From positions 1 to 64,000 of the forward strand of contig JAZODG010000007.1 in assembly GCA_045596905.1 (NCBI GenBank): a stretch of DNA of 64,000 nucleotides, in the 5' to 3' direction. This DNA comes from RGIG1681 sp045596905. GTDB lineage: Bacteria; Bacillota; Clostridia; Christensenellales; UBA1242. The translations under genes were made by a program, and so were the position numbers. Positions 1-8,781 of the stretch are shown here, in pieces. How positions within the stretch are numbered: the first letter of the stretch is position 1; each line of letters opens with the position of its first letter. Under the pieces are notes generated by a model, which saw nothing but the letters and a program-made list of their open reading frames with translations, made no database searches and was not told the DNA's origin.

Positions 1-1656
1 ATCAATTAAATAATCAGATGAGTTCATAGTATCTTCATCATGTTCTACTACTATTAAAGAATTGCCTAAATCTCTAATCTTTTTTAATGTTGAAATTAGC
101 TTATCATTATCTTTTTGATGAAGACCAATCGATGGTTCATCTAAAACATATAAAACACCTGTTAATTTGGAGCCAATTTGAGTTGCTAATCGGATTCTTT
201 GAGCTTCACCACCTGAAAGTGTGCTGGCTGTTCTTGAAAGCGTTAAATATTCAAGACCTACATTCTTTAAAAAGTTTAGTCTTGCAACAATTTCTTTGAA
301 AATTCCGTTTGAAATTGCCCTTTCTTTCTCTGTTAACTTCAAGTTATCTATCCAAGAAAGAATACTTGTGACATTCATGTTTGTTACGTCAATGATTGAT
401 TTTTTATCAATCTTCACTGCTAAAGCTTGTGGGTTTAACCTTTGACCATTACAGGTCTCACAATGCTTCACAACCATATATTTTTCAATTTCATTCTTAA
501 CAAAGTCGCCAGCTGATTCATGTCTACGATATAAATTTGGAATAATTCCTTCAAATTTAGCGTTAAAAATGTTGTCACTCATGGTTCTCATTGCAAGTTT
601 TTCACCTTTTGTGCCATAAAAGATAAAATCAAGCACTTCTCTTGGAAATTCTTTGAGTGGTGTTTTCATACTTAAGCCAAACTTATCTATTACTGCTCTA
701 AAGAACATGTTTCCAAATCCATAATCTCCCCAACCAAATGCAGAAATTGCACCTTCAGAAAGCGATAAGTTCCAATCTTTGACAAGCAAATTTTCTTCAA
801 TAATCATTTTTGAGCCAATACCTGCACAGTCTGGGCATGCCCCAATTGGCGTGTTGAATGAAAATAATCTTGATGATATTTCGTTAAATGAAAAACCACA
901 TTCAGGACAGCTATGCTTTGTTGAATATAATATTTCACTGCCGTTTGTATCAACAACCACAAGTCCATCGGCAAGTTTAACAGCTGTTTCAATGCTATCA
1001 ATCAATCTATTATCCATGTTATCAGTTCTAATCAATCTATCAATAACAACTGAAATATCGTGTTTTTTCTTCTTATCAATAACTATCTCATCATCTAAAG
1101 AATAAATAACTCCATCAACCTTAACTCTCAGATAGCCTTTTTTTCTAAATTCTTCAAACAACTCTTTATATTCGCCGGTCTTTCTTCTGATAATCGGTGC
1201 AATAATCATGATTTTTGAACCATTTTCGCAAGCCATAACCTTGGTTGCAATCTTATCTACTGATGACGAATTGATTGGAATATTACAGTTAACACAATAT
1301 GGAACACCAATATTTGCAAATAACAATCTAAAGTAATCATAAATTTCAGTAACTGTTCCCACTGTTGACCTTGGGTTTGACGAAGTTGTTTTTTGGTCTA
1401 TTGCGATAGCTGGAGAAAGACCATCAATTTGGTCAACATCAGGTTTTTTCATTTGTCCCAAGAATTGTCTTGCATAAGAAGACAAAGACTCCATATAGCG
1501 TCTTTGCCCTTCGGCGAAAATTGTATCGAATGCCAAACTAGACTTTCCACTTCCTGAAAGTCCTGTCAAAACAACCAATTTATTTCTTGGAATCTCAAGA
1601 TTAACATTTTTTAAGTTGTTTTCTCTTGCTCCAAAAATCCTAATAAAGTTATCCAT
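1..1656 (-). CDS. uvrA: Excinuclease ABC subunit A, N-terminal part (cut by window edge)
   Basis: UvrA is the ATPase that finds DNA damage and loads UvrB in nucleotide excision repair. Translating the minus strand from the ATG at 1656 gives 552 residues without a stop before the left edge; full-length UvrA has about 940. Visible are the first Walker A (GLSGSGKSS), the RRYMESLSSYARQFLGQM stretch, zinc-finger pairs (CVNC; CPEC with CPDC), the ABC signature LSGGEAQR and Walker B in VLDEPSIGLHQKD. The window stops just before the expected IDIGPGAG motif. The start has a GGAG ribosome site seven bases upstream. uvrB lies just upstream on the same strand, separated by palindromic repeat copy A. The family assignment is secure. 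Confidence 0.97.
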   Translation of the reverse strand, partial: MDNFIRIFGARENNLKNVNLEIPRNKLVVLTGLSGSGKSSLAFDTIFAEGQRRYMESLSSYARQFLGQMKKPDVDQIDGLSPAIAIDQKTTSSNPRSTVGTVTEIYDYFRLLFANIGVPYCVNCNIPINSSSVDKIATKVMACENGSKIMIIAPIIRRKTGEYKELFEEFRKKGYLRVKVDGVIYSLDDEIVIDKKKKHDISVVIDRLIRTDNMDNRLIDSIETAVKLADGLVVVDTNGSEILYSTKHSCPECGFSFNEISSRLFSFNTPIGACPDCAGIGSKMIIEENLLVKDWNLSLSEGAISAFGWGDYGFGNMFFRAVIDKFGLSMKTPLKEFPREVLDFIFYGTKGEKLAMRTMSDNIFNAKFEGIIPNLYRRHESAGDFVKNEIEKYMVVKHCETCNGQRLNPQALAVKIDKKSIIDVTNMNVTSILSWIDNLKLTEKERAISNGIFKEIVARLNFLKNVGLEYLTLSRTASTLSGGEAQRIRLATQIGSKLTGVLYVLDEPSIGLHQKDNDKLISTLKKIRDLGNSLIVVEHDEDTMNSSDYLID

Positions 1657-1687
1657 ATAAATTCTCCAATATTTCAAAAAACCATTC

Positions 1688-1732
1688 GTAAACGCTAAAA
1701 AATTAAGTATTATGTGTAACATAACACATTAA
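1688..1732. repeat. Intergenic palindromic repeat, copy A (degenerate)
   Basis: This copy lies between uvrB and uvrA. It starts with the tag GTAAACGCT and continues with a hairpin whose arms are GTATTATG and CATAACAC. The arms are less regular than in other copies, and the right end runs into the uvrB stop codon. The side tag faces the plus strand, against the direction of both flanking genes. Confidence 0.6.
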
Positions 1733-3777
1733 ACATGATGTGATTTTCTGGTTCTTTCATAAACCTTTGCTCTAGTTTTTTCAACCTTCTCTTTTGGTTT
1801 ATATGTTTTGCCCATTTGTTTGCATTTAAGTTCTTCAATCTTATCTCTAAGCTCAATCGCCTTTTCAAAATCAAGCGATTTCACAGCAACATTCATAAGG
1901 GCTGTCAAACTTTCAATTTGTCTTGTGATATCTTCTTTGCTCATTGATTTGGTATCAGTTTCTTTGGTTGTTATCTTGAGCGTATTGACGATATCTTTCA
2001 CAATTGTTTTTGGCACAATGCCATTCAAGTCATTAAATGCCTTTTGTTTTTCTCTTCTTCTATTTGTTTCTTCTATAGCCTTGTTTAAACTATCCGTCAT
2101 CACGTCAGCATACATAACTACTCTGCCTTCTGCATTTCTTGCTGCTCTGCCAATAGTTTGAATCAAAGCCCCAGTTGAACGCAAAAAGCCTTCTTTGTCT
2201 GCATCTAAGATAGCAACAAGCTTAACTTCAGGCATATCAAGACCTTCTCTTAAAAGATTGATTCCAACCAAAACATCGCTTTCTCCACTTCTAAGCTCAT
2301 TGATAACCGTCATTCTATCCATAGCTTTGATTTCAGAGTGCAAATAGGTCGTTTTTATCCCTATATTAGATAAGTAAGCAGACAACTCTTCTGCCATCTT
2401 CTTGGTTAATGTAGTAACCAAGCATCTTCCACCGTTTTCAATAGTTTTGTTAAGCTCACCAATAAGGTCATCAACCTGATTTTGAGCTGGCTTAACAATG
2501 ATTTCAGGGTCCAAAAGACCTGTTGGTCTGATGATTTGCTCTGCTATATTATCTTGTCTTTCCATTTCATAAGGACCAGGAGTTGCAGAAATGCAAATCA
2601 TTTGAGCGTATTTCCTTTCAAACTCATCAAATTTAAGTGGTCTATTATCATAAGCAGACTTAAGTCTAAAGCCATACTCCACCAAAGCATCTTTTCTTGC
2701 CTTATCTCCATTATACATTGCCCTAACTTGTGGAATGGTCATGTGACTTTCATCAACAAGCACCAAGAAGTCTTCTGGGAAATAATCAAATAGCGTATAT
2801 GGTGTTTCGCCTGGCTCTCTGCCGTCAAAATATCTTGAATAGTTCTCAATGCCACTGCAATATCCAATTTCACGGAGCATTTCAATATCATAAGATGTTC
2901 TTTGTTTGAGTCTTTCAGCTTCTAATATCTTGCCTTTAGCCTGAAGCTCTTCAACTTCTTTTATCATGTCTTCTTCTATATTTTTAAGACATTCTTCCAT
3001 CTTTTTTCCACCAACAGCATAGTGAGTTGCTGGATATATCGCTATGTGAGATAACGTTGACACTGGCCTTGACGTTACAGATTCAATCTCACAAAGCCTG
3101 TCAATCTCATCACCAAAGAACTCTATTCTTATTGAATATTCACTGCTGTTTGCTGGAAACACTTCTAGTATATCGCCACGAACTCTAAAGGTTCCACGCA
3201 CAAAATCAATATCGTTGCGCTTATATTGATTTTCAACAAGTCTTTCAATAACCTTGTCCCTAGAAATTTGCATTCCTGGACGAAGCGAAATTGCTTGTTT
3301 GTGATATTCACTTGGTTCTCCCAAACCATAAATACATGACACGGAAGCAACAATGATAACGTCTCTTCTTTCAAATAACGAACAAGTTGCTGAGTGTCTT
3401 AGCTTATCAATCTCATCATTGATTGATAGTTCTTTTTCAATATAGGTATCACTTGAAGCGATATAAGCTTCTGGTTGGTAATAATCATAATAAGAAACGA
3501 AATAATTTACTGAATTGTTTGGGAAGAACTCTCTAAACTCATTGCAAAGCTGAGCAGCCAAAGTTTTATTGTGAGCAATAACAAGTGTTGGACGTTGAAC
3601 CTTTTCAATAATATTTGCCATAGTAAAAGTTTTGCCACTGCCCGTGACACCCAACAAAACCTGTGTTCGAAGCCCATCATTTAAGCCTTCAACCAAACTT
3701 TCAATTGCAGCCGGTTGATCACCCATAGGGGCAAATTTTGACACCAATTCAAATTTTCTTTCGTTTTGATTACTCAT
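1729..3777 (-). CDS. uvrB: Excinuclease ABC subunit B
   Basis: UvrB is the helicase-like damage-verification subunit that is loaded by UvrA and then recruits UvrC. The 682 residues match the usual size. Walker A GVTGSGKT lies at about residues 43-50, the damage-probing beta-hairpin around YYDYYQPEAYI near 95-110, helicase motifs include GRAAR and LLREGLD, and a C-terminal UVR domain (DFEKAIELRDKIEELK) is present. I chose the ATG at 3777 because the family starts close to MSNQNERKFELVS. No Shine-Dalgarno site precedes it. Instead a TTGTAA-17-TATAAT promoter ends seven bases before the ATG, so the mRNA is probably leaderless. An upstream in-frame start at 3801 would lie inside that promoter. 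Confidence 0.97.
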   Translation of the reverse strand: MSNQNERKFELVSKFAPMGDQPAAIESLVEGLNDGLRTQVLLGVTGSGKTFTMANIIEKVQRPTLVIAHNKTLAAQLCNEFREFFPNNSVNYFVSYYDYYQPEAYIASSDTYIEKELSINDEIDKLRHSATCSLFERRDVIIVASVSCIYGLGEPSEYHKQAISLRPGMQISRDKVIERLVENQYKRNDIDFVRGTFRVRGDILEVFPANSSEYSIRIEFFGDEIDRLCEIESVTSRPVSTLSHIAIYPATHYAVGGKKMEECLKNIEEDMIKEVEELQAKGKILEAERLKQRTSYDIEMLREIGYCSGIENYSRYFDGREPGETPYTLFDYFPEDFLVLVDESHMTIPQVRAMYNGDKARKDALVEYGFRLKSAYDNRPLKFDEFERKYAQMICISATPGPYEMERQDNIAEQIIRPTGLLDPEIIVKPAQNQVDDLIGELNKTIENGGRCLVTTLTKKMAEELSAYLSNIGIKTTYLHSEIKAMDRMTVINELRSGESDVLVGINLLREGLDMPEVKLVAILDADKEGFLRSTGALIQTIGRAARNAEGRVVMYADVMTDSLNKAIEETNRRREKQKAFNDLNGIVPKTIVKDIVNTLKITTKETDTKSMSKEDITRQIESLTALMNVAVKSLDFEKAIELRDKIEELKCKQMGKTYKPKEKVEKTRAKVYERTRKSHHV

Positions 3778-3784
3778 ATTCTTT

Positions 3785-3813
3785 ATTATAACCATTAACA
3801 AATAAATTTACAA
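3785..3813 (-). promoter_or_regulatory. uvrB promoter, predicted leaderless
   Basis: On the minus strand a -35 TTGTAA (3813-3808), 17-base spacer and perfect -10 TATAAT (3790-3785) are followed after seven bases by the uvrB ATG. Transcription would start at or within a base or two of the start codon. Confidence 0.7.
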
Positions 3814-3856
3814 TACAAAAAGCCAACCTGCGAAAAATAATGATTTAAAATTATCG

Positions 3857-3885
3857 TTGACAAACCAACAAAAACATTATATAAT
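3857..3885 (+). promoter_or_regulatory. Promoter of the glyQS T-box leader
   Basis: A consensus sigma-A promoter: TTGACA at 3857-3862, 17-base spacer, TATAAT at 3880-3885. Transcription should start near 3892, just before T-box stem I. Confidence 0.85.
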
Positions 3886-3891
3886 TGGCAC

Positions 3892-4133
3892 ATATATTGC
3901 GATGAAAAAGAATAGTAGACTTGAAAGTTACTTAAAGAGAGTTCCGTATGGTGTGATGGAATAAGCAAACGCAAGTTGAAGGCGCTTTGGAGCAATCAAC
4001 TAAAAGAGTGAGTGTTTTTAACACTAATAAGGGTGGAACCACGGGTCTAATCTCTCGCCCCTTAACAAAACTGAATAATATTTGTTATTTGTTTTTGTTA
4101 ACGGTAAGCGTATAGATTAGGCCTTTTGTTTTG
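3892..4133 (+). promoter_or_regulatory. Glycine T-box riboswitch
   Basis: This leader senses uncharged tRNA-Gly and lets transcription continue into glyQS when glycine is short. The stem I distal region has the AGAGAG bulge and the GGTGTGATGGA loop. The probable specifier is GGC (3981-3983, context GAAGGC), a glycine codon. The T-box core AAGGGTGGAACCACGGG is at 4029-4045. Its TGGA would pair with UCCA of tRNA-Gly, whose discriminator base is U in bacteria. The terminator pairs GGTCTAATCT (from 4044) with AGATTAGGCC (4114-4123), followed by TTTTGTTTT. The GGC assignment is by position and context; folding it would confirm. Confidence 0.92.
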
Positions 4134-4166
4134 GCAAAAAAACAAAATAAACTTTAGGAGAAAAAT

Positions 4167-5540
4167 ATGGAAAAATTAACAATGGACAAACTTGTATCGC
4201 ACTGCAAAAACACAGGTATTGTCTATCCAGGTTCAGACATTTATGATGGACTTGCAAACACATGGGACTATGGTCCAGTGGGTGTTGAACTTAAAAACAA
4301 CATCAAAAAAGCATGGTGGAAAAGATTCGTTCAAGAAGCTGAAAACAGCTATGGTGTTGACGCAGCAATCTTGATGAACCCAAGAGTTTGGGAAGCTTCT
4401 GGCCACGTTGCATCATTCACCGACCCAAAAATGGATTGCAAATCATGCAAAGCAAGAATGAGAGCAGACAACCTTATCGAAACTTATTCTAAAGGTGAAG
4501 TTAACCCTGACGCAATGACAAACGAAGAAATGGAAGCATATATTAACGAACATCACGTTAACTGCCCTGTTTGTGGAAACTTTAACTGGACACCAATCCG
4601 TCAATTCCATTTAATGTTCCAAACTTCAAGAGACATTAATGGTGGTGCTGACGACGTTATTTATCTTCGTCCAGAAACAGCTCAAGGTGAATTTGTAAAC
4701 TTTATGAACGTTCAAAGAACAACAAGAGCAAAAGTTCCATTCGGTATTGGACAAATCGGTAAAGCTTTCAGAAACGAAATCACTCCTGGAAACTTCACTT
4801 TCAGAACAATTGAATTTGAACAAATGGAACACCAACTTTTCTGTAAGAACGAAGAACAAGGTTTCAAGTTCTATGAAGACTACAAAAAAGATGCTTATGA
4901 CTTCCTTATTGACCTTGGATTCAAAAAAGAAAACTTAAACTACAAAGACCACGAAAAACTTGCTTTCTATGCAAAAGCAGCTTGTGACATTATCTTCAAA
5001 TATCCATTCGGTTGGAATGAACTTAATGGTATTCACTACAGAACAGACTATGACCTTTCACGTCACCAAGAATATTCAGGCAAAAACATGTTCTATATTG
5101 ACCCAGTAACAAACGAAAAATATATTCCACACGTTGTTGAATATTCAATTGGTGCTGACAGACTCACACTTGCAGTTCTTTGCGAATTCTATGATGAAGA
5201 ACAATTAGAAGGTGGCGATTCAAGAGTTGTTTATCGTTTCCACCCTGCTATTGCACCATATAAAGTTGCAATTCTTCCACTTCAAAAGAACTTGTCTGAA
5301 AAAGCAAGAGAAATCTACAAGAAACTCTCAAAGCACTTTATGTGCACATTCGATGAATCTGGTTCAATCGGAAAGAGATATCGTCGTCAAGACCAAATCG
5401 GTACACCATTCTGCGTGACAATCGACTTTGATACTCTTGAAAACAACACAGTAACAGTTCGTGACCGTGACACAATGAAACAAATCAGACTCAATGCAGA
5501 CGAACTTGCTGCATACGTAAGTGAAAAAATCGCTTTCTAA
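4167..5540 (+). CDS. glyQS: Glycyl-tRNA synthetase, single-chain alpha2 type
   Basis: This class II synthetase charges tRNA-Gly with glycine. At 457 residues it is the homodimeric (eukaryote-like) form, not the separate alpha and beta chains of many bacteria. Evidence includes GIVYPGSDIYDGLANTWDYG at the N-terminus, an inserted zinc-binding region with CKSC and CPVCG (about residues 90-140), motif 2 around FRNEITPGNFTFRTIEFEQ, and the C-terminal anticodon-binding domain beginning near VAILPL. The start has an AGGAG site eight bases upstream. It is a single-gene transcription unit controlled by the T-box leader and ends in a palindromic repeat. Confidence 0.95.
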   Translation: MEKLTMDKLVSHCKNTGIVYPGSDIYDGLANTWDYGPVGVELKNNIKKAWWKRFVQEAENSYGVDAAILMNPRVWEASGHVASFTDPKMDCKSCKARMRADNLIETYSKGEVNPDAMTNEEMEAYINEHHVNCPVCGNFNWTPIRQFHLMFQTSRDINGGADDVIYLRPETAQGEFVNFMNVQRTTRAKVPFGIGQIGKAFRNEITPGNFTFRTIEFEQMEHQLFCKNEEQGFKFYEDYKKDAYDFLIDLGFKKENLNYKDHEKLAFYAKAACDIIFKYPFGWNELNGIHYRTDYDLSRHQEYSGKNMFYIDPVTNEKYIPHVVEYSIGADRLTLAVLCEFYDEEQLEGGDSRVVYRFHPAIAPYKVAILPLQKNLSEKAREIYKKLSKHFMCTFDESGSIGKRYRRQDQIGTPFCVTIDFDTLENNTVTVRDRDTMKQIRLNADELAAYVSEKIAF

Positions 5541-5557
5541 TTTTAAGCAAAAATTAA

Positions 5558-5607
5558 TGTAAACGCTGAAAATAAAAGGTGTTATGTCAAACATAACACC
5601 TTTTTGT
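5558..5607. repeat. Intergenic palindromic repeat, copy B, likely bidirectional terminator
   Basis: The tag GTAAACGCTGA (from 5559) is followed by AAAATAAAA and the hairpin GGTGTTATGT-CAA-ACATAACACC (5578-5600), then TTTTTGTTTT. The ten-base stem is perfect. It sits between the converging ends of glyQS and the 275-residue membrane protein and would terminate glyQS transcription through its T tract. Confidence 0.8.
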
Positions 5608-5618
5608 TTTGATTAAAA

Positions 5619-6446
5619 TTAATATAACAGCTTCAATTTTGCATTCTCAGAGTTATATAACACTCTATACTCTTCTGCCAAAACATTGTTGTCTAAATGT
5701 GAATTAATAAGCCAGTTTGCTTTATACATTCTAACCAAACTATATTGCAAAATAATCTCTCTGGCTTCGCTATTGTCTTTTAATAGTTCTAACTTTAATT
5801 TATCAATTCTCTTATTGATTATTTCAGATGCCCCACTATATACTCCACCAACAATCAAACCTTTATTCATCAAAGAAATTATCTTTTCTGATTTTTGTGT
5901 TGCCGTGAGCGATTCATCTTCATTAATCAAATCAACATAAACAGCTACCGACAAGTCTGAAAGTTCTCCTGCACTTGTTTGAACCAAAACATATGTTTCA
6001 AGGTCTTCTTTCAAACCATACATACAAGCAACCTTTTGTCCCCTAATATAAGCATTTGTGTCGCATGAATAAGGAATAAGCTCTTTTAATGTAACTGCTT
6101 TCAAGCTAGCTTCGTCTACTGCTTTGCAAAACTCATTATAATCTTTTTTGCTTAAAAGTTCATTGATATATTTTAGTTCATCACTCAAATCTTTTTCTTG
6201 TTGATTAAATAAAATCAAGTTATATAGGTCTGAATTGTTGCCACTTTTTGCATAAATTCTTTCATGACCGTGTTCTTCTGCTCTTTTTGAACCAATTAAA
6301 CCACTGATTTTTAAACTAAATTGCGGCATTAAACAGAAACAAAGACAAATGAAGAACATTAACCCACAAAACACAAAAGAGAGCGTTTTTAGGGCGATTT
6401 TGAACACCTTTTTGCTTTCAGTGTTATTTTCTTTTGTTTCAGTCAT
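5619..6446 (-). CDS. Membrane-anchored protein of unknown function
   Basis: I do not recognise a family. The 275-residue product has one clear membrane segment near residues 17-42 (TLSFVFCGLMFFICLCFCLM), followed by an external, mostly helical acidic region that may fold into helical repeats. The start is the ATG at 6446, one base after the rpiB stop, suggesting coupled translation. A GTG at 6461 is in frame but overlaps the end of rpiB and the likely ribosome site. The single-TM-plus-helical-domain layout resembles a tether or anchor, but no function is inferred. Repeat copy B follows the gene. Confidence 0.7.
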   Translation of the reverse strand: MTETKENNTESKKVFKIALKTLSFVFCGLMFFICLCFCLMPQFSLKISGLIGSKRAEEHGHERIYAKSGNNSDLYNLILFNQQEKDLSDELKYINELLSKKDYNEFCKAVDEASLKAVTLKELIPYSCDTNAYIRGQKVACMYGLKEDLETYVLVQTSAGELSDLSVAVYVDLINEDESLTATQKSEKIISLMNKGLIVGGVYSGASEIINKRIDKLKLELLKDNSEAREIILQYSLVRMYKANWLINSHLDNNVLAEEYRVLYNSENAKLKLLY

Positions 6447-6447
6447 A

Positions 6448-6927
6448 TTAAAATTTTCCACCCTTTTCTAATTTAGCAATTTGTTCAACTCTTCTAACGT
6501 GTCTATCGCCTTCAAATTCTGCACTAATAAAGGTTTTAATCATTCTAACCATTTTTCTTCTGCAAAGCTTAACTTCGTGAACACCATCACTATATCCAAC
6601 ACCAAAAACCAAAGAGTTTGCATTTTCATGACGTCTTGCAAAATAGGCTTCAGCTTCACTTGTTGCCAAAACTGACCTTATGCCTTCAAACTTATTAGCG
6701 CAAATATTCATACCAATACCAGTGCCACACATAAGCAAAAGCCCGTCAGCACCACTATTTTTAAACATTTCATAAGCCTTATAAGCCATAACTGGATAGT
6801 CATTAGCTTCACCGTTATCTTCAAAAACTTCAACTTCGATATTTTCTTCAGTTAAAGCTTGTTTTACTCTTTCAACTGTCTTATTATCAGCCCTATGATC
6901 ATAGGCAATTACAAACTTTTTAAACAT
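6448..6927 (-). CDS. rpiB: Ribose-5-phosphate isomerase B (RpiB/LacAB family)
   Basis: The family interconverts ribose 5-phosphate and ribulose 5-phosphate in the pentose phosphate pathway. The 159-residue length fits. Signature features are IAYDHRADNK near the N-terminus, with the phosphate-binding DH, the active-site CGTGIGMNICANK containing the catalytic cysteine, and RRHENAN with an HxxNS-like motif (ENANSLVFG). The ATG at 6927 is preferred to an in-frame GTG at 6933, because GAGGTG overlaps that GTG and spaces correctly for the ATG. A membrane protein gene follows one base after the stop. LacA/LacB-type isomerases are related, so the exact sugar is inferred. Confidence 0.9.
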   Translation of the reverse strand: MFKKFVIAYDHRADNKTVERVKQALTEENIEVEVFEDNGEANDYPVMAYKAYEMFKNSGADGLLLMCGTGIGMNICANKFEGIRSVLATSEAEAYFARRHENANSLVFGVGYSDGVHEVKLCRRKMVRMIKTFISAEFEGDRHVRRVEQIAKLEKGGKF

Positions 6928-6975
6928 AAACACCTCTAATTATTAGTTTATTATTTTTGTATATGTCTGTCAAAT

Positions 6976-7019
6976 AAAAAAAGAAGTAAACCTTCTTTTA
7001 AAAAAGTTACTTCTTTTTA
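6976..7019 (-). terminator. Terminator of the sepF/mini-DivIVA unit
   Basis: AAAAAGAAGTAA (about 6977-6988) pairs with TTACTTCTTTTT (7007-7018). Read on the minus strand it ends in a T tract. The stem includes the stop codon of the small DivIVA-like gene. Confidence 0.75.
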
Positions 7020-7183
7020 TTTCTAGAGTAATTTATTTGTTGTTTTAAATATGCAATTTCTCTCTTTAACGACTGCATATCACGTTCTTGAAGTTCAATC
7101 AACCTGTCTTTTTCACAAATAATCTCATCAATACAACCCTTATCATACCCCAAAAACGACAATTTATAATCAAATTCTTCCAT
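7007..7183 (-). CDS. DivIVA-like mini-protein (58 residues)
   Basis: This short ORF starts at the ATG at 7183, 45 bases after sepF ends, and stops inside a terminator. The product reads FDYKLSFLGYDKGCIDEII near the N-terminus and then a leucine-rich helix (LIELQERDMQSLKREI, LKQQI). That pattern matches the N-terminal lipid-binding and first coiled-coil segment of DivIVA/GpsB proteins (F...RGYD..EVDEFL...). Full DivIVA has 150 or more residues, so this is a truncated or naturally minimal form. In Firmicutes divIVA lies downstream of sepF, so the position supports the reading. The ribosome site is weak (GGGG). A role in cell-pole or division-site targeting is inference. Confidence 0.65.
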   Translation of the reverse strand: MEEFDYKLSFLGYDKGCIDEIICEKDRLIELQERDMQSLKREIAYLKQQINYSRNKKK

Positions 7184-7228
7184 AAACTACCCCAATAGTA
7201 GCATGTGCAAGTTTTGACCATTTATACA

Positions 7229-7816
7229 TTATTGTTGTGGTTTTTGTTCGTGAGTTCTAATGCTGTATCCTTCAGGCATGAGCAAAAAGATATTATTTTC
7301 AACTCTTTGTATGCTTCCATTAAGCGCATAGATTGCACCATATGTGCAGTCAAGAAGTCTTTGTGAATCATATTCATTCATGCTGTTAAGATTAAGCATT
7401 ACAGATTCGCCTTCTTTTAAATAATTCATAACATATTGAACGTCGTCAAATTTTTGTGGATAAACAAACTCAACATTCTTTGAGCCATATCCACCAACAT
7501 TTGAACCCATTCCATAACTATTTGAAGAAGGAGAACTATAGCTGCTAGTGTTATATTGGTCTGGATTGTCAGAATAACTAACAGTTGCTTGTGGAGCCTT
7601 TTCTTGAACGTCTTTTTCTTGTTTCAAAGAATAACGCTTTGCAAATCTATCAGCTTTTTCTTGTGCCTTTTGAGCCTTATATTCTTCTTTCTTTCTTCTT
7701 TCTTCTTCTTTTTTGCGGCGTTTTTCATCTCTAATGGTTTGCTTTTCCATCGAATCATCATAAACTTCTTCATTTTCAAAGCCAACGCCTTTCATAAGCC
7801 AATTCATAAAACCCAT
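7229..7816 (-). CDS. sepF: Cell division protein SepF
   Basis: SepF tethers FtsZ to the membrane and shapes the division septum. The 195 residues contain an N-terminal amphipathic anchor (MGFMNWLMKGVGF), a charged lysine/glutamate-rich linker (about 20-75), a serine/tyrosine-rich low-complexity stretch, and the C-terminal SepF domain. That domain shows VYPQKFDDVQYVMNYL, the SVMLNLNSM strand, and RLLDCTYGAIYALNG with IFLLMPEGY at the end. The linker is longer and more basic than in Bacillus. GAGGTGA precedes the ATG. A 58-residue DivIVA-like ORF follows on the same transcript. Confidence 0.93.
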   Translation of the reverse strand: MGFMNWLMKGVGFENEEVYDDSMEKQTIRDEKRRKKEEERRKKEEYKAQKAQEKADRFAKRYSLKQEKDVQEKAPQATVSYSDNPDQYNTSSYSSPSSNSYGMGSNVGGYGSKNVEFVYPQKFDDVQYVMNYLKEGESVMLNLNSMNEYDSQRLLDCTYGAIYALNGSIQRVENNIFLLMPEGYSIRTHEQKPQQ

Positions 7817-7838
7817 AAAATCACCTCAATTCAACCAT

Positions 7839-7866
7839 ATAATATCATATTTTGCATAAAACTCAA
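7839..7866 (-). promoter_or_regulatory. Probable sepF promoter
   Basis: Minus-strand TTGAGT (7866-7861), 16-base spacer, TATTAT (7844-7839), about 20 bases upstream of the sepF start. Confidence 0.5.
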
Positions 7867-7885
7867 ATTATTTTTTCAAGGTTTG

Positions 7886-8626
7886 CTATAAACTATTATA
7901 AAATTCAATATAGTTTATCACAAATCCAACATAGTATGCGCTAACATAGTTTTGTTTATTTGAGCTAAGATAAAAGTTATTCAAGAAACTAGAAAACTGC
8001 AAACTCATTAACGCTGCATAATCTTTTGCAAGCGAACCCAGCTCATTTTCATCTGAAATCTTGGTTTTATATTCTTCAAAAACAAGGTTATTTTTTATTA
8101 TCTTTGAAATAAACTCCGAATCAGATATTTTCCCCATAAAATACTCCATCGATAGCTCATAAAATGCCCTATTATACTTATAAAGATATTTCAAAAACTT
8201 TTTAACCTGTTCATTCTCATTTATTTTTTTTTGAGAGCTTTTTGATATTTTATTTGTTTTTACGGTCACGATACCTGCGTTTTGGAAGTGTGATAACAAA
8301 TTTTGCTTGATTTCATCTCCATCTGCAGAGTTTAAATAAACATTCGCCACCAAATAAAAATCATCTTTATGAAAATATGAAATCGAAGCTCCTCCAAGAT
8401 TCTTTAAATAATCTTTCTGCTTGTCTAAAACCGAAACTTTCTTTGAGCTTGAAGCATAAACAAAATAAAAATATTGTTCTTCATATATCAAATTTTTCTT
8501 CTTCATGTTTATCAAAAATACAATAGAAATAAATGCCATAATAAAAACTAAAATCGTTGAAATAACCGACTTTACACCGAACGTTATGTCTTTGTTAAAG
8601 TTTTTCCTTGTCACGCAAACTTGCAA
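7886..8626 (-). CDS. Membrane-anchored protein of unknown function, TTG start
   Basis: Not recognised. The 246 residues have one membrane helix near 20-41 (VISTILVFIMAFISIVFLIN), then an external part. The region from about 50 to 125 alternates predicted strands and helices (EEQYFYFVYASSSKK, YLKNLGGASI, DFYLVANVYLN), which loosely recalls a SPOR-type fold. A helical C-terminal half follows. The start is TTG at 8626, with AGGAAAAT nine bases upstream; no nearer in-frame ATG fits a ribosome site. It sits between sepF and the divergent groES. A SPOR-like peptidoglycan-binding role is only a suggestion; structure prediction would test it. Confidence 0.65.
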   Translation of the reverse strand: MQVCVTRKNFNKDITFGVKSVISTILVFIMAFISIVFLINMKKKNLIYEEQYFYFVYASSSKKVSVLDKQKDYLKNLGGASISYFHKDDFYLVANVYLNSADGDEIKQNLLSHFQNAGIVTVKTNKISKSSQKKINENEQVKKFLKYLYKYNRAFYELSMEYFMGKISDSEFISKIIKNNLVFEEYKTKISDENELGSLAKDYAALMSLQFSSFLNNFYLSSNKQNYVSAYYVGFVINYIEFYNSL

Positions 8627-8781
8627 TACACTATTTTCCTATTTTAAAATTAAATCACGCTAAATTTCAATGACTAATAAATCTTATGACAAATTCACTC
8701 AAAACTTAACCAAAACCACAATTTTGCAAAGTTATATTGTCTTGAAATTTACATATAATTAATTAAATAAAAGGAGAAATC

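Noticed and set aside
5619..6446. GTG start at 6461 for the membrane protein after rpiB
   Set aside because: The GTG overlaps the probable ribosome site and the last codons of rpiB; ATG at 6446, one base after the rpiB stop, is a better reinitiation site.
8640..8781. Possible CIRCE/HrcA operator upstream of groES
   Set aside because: No TTAGCACTC with inverted GAGTGCTAA at nine-base spacing is present; CACTC-like fragments lack the partner arm.
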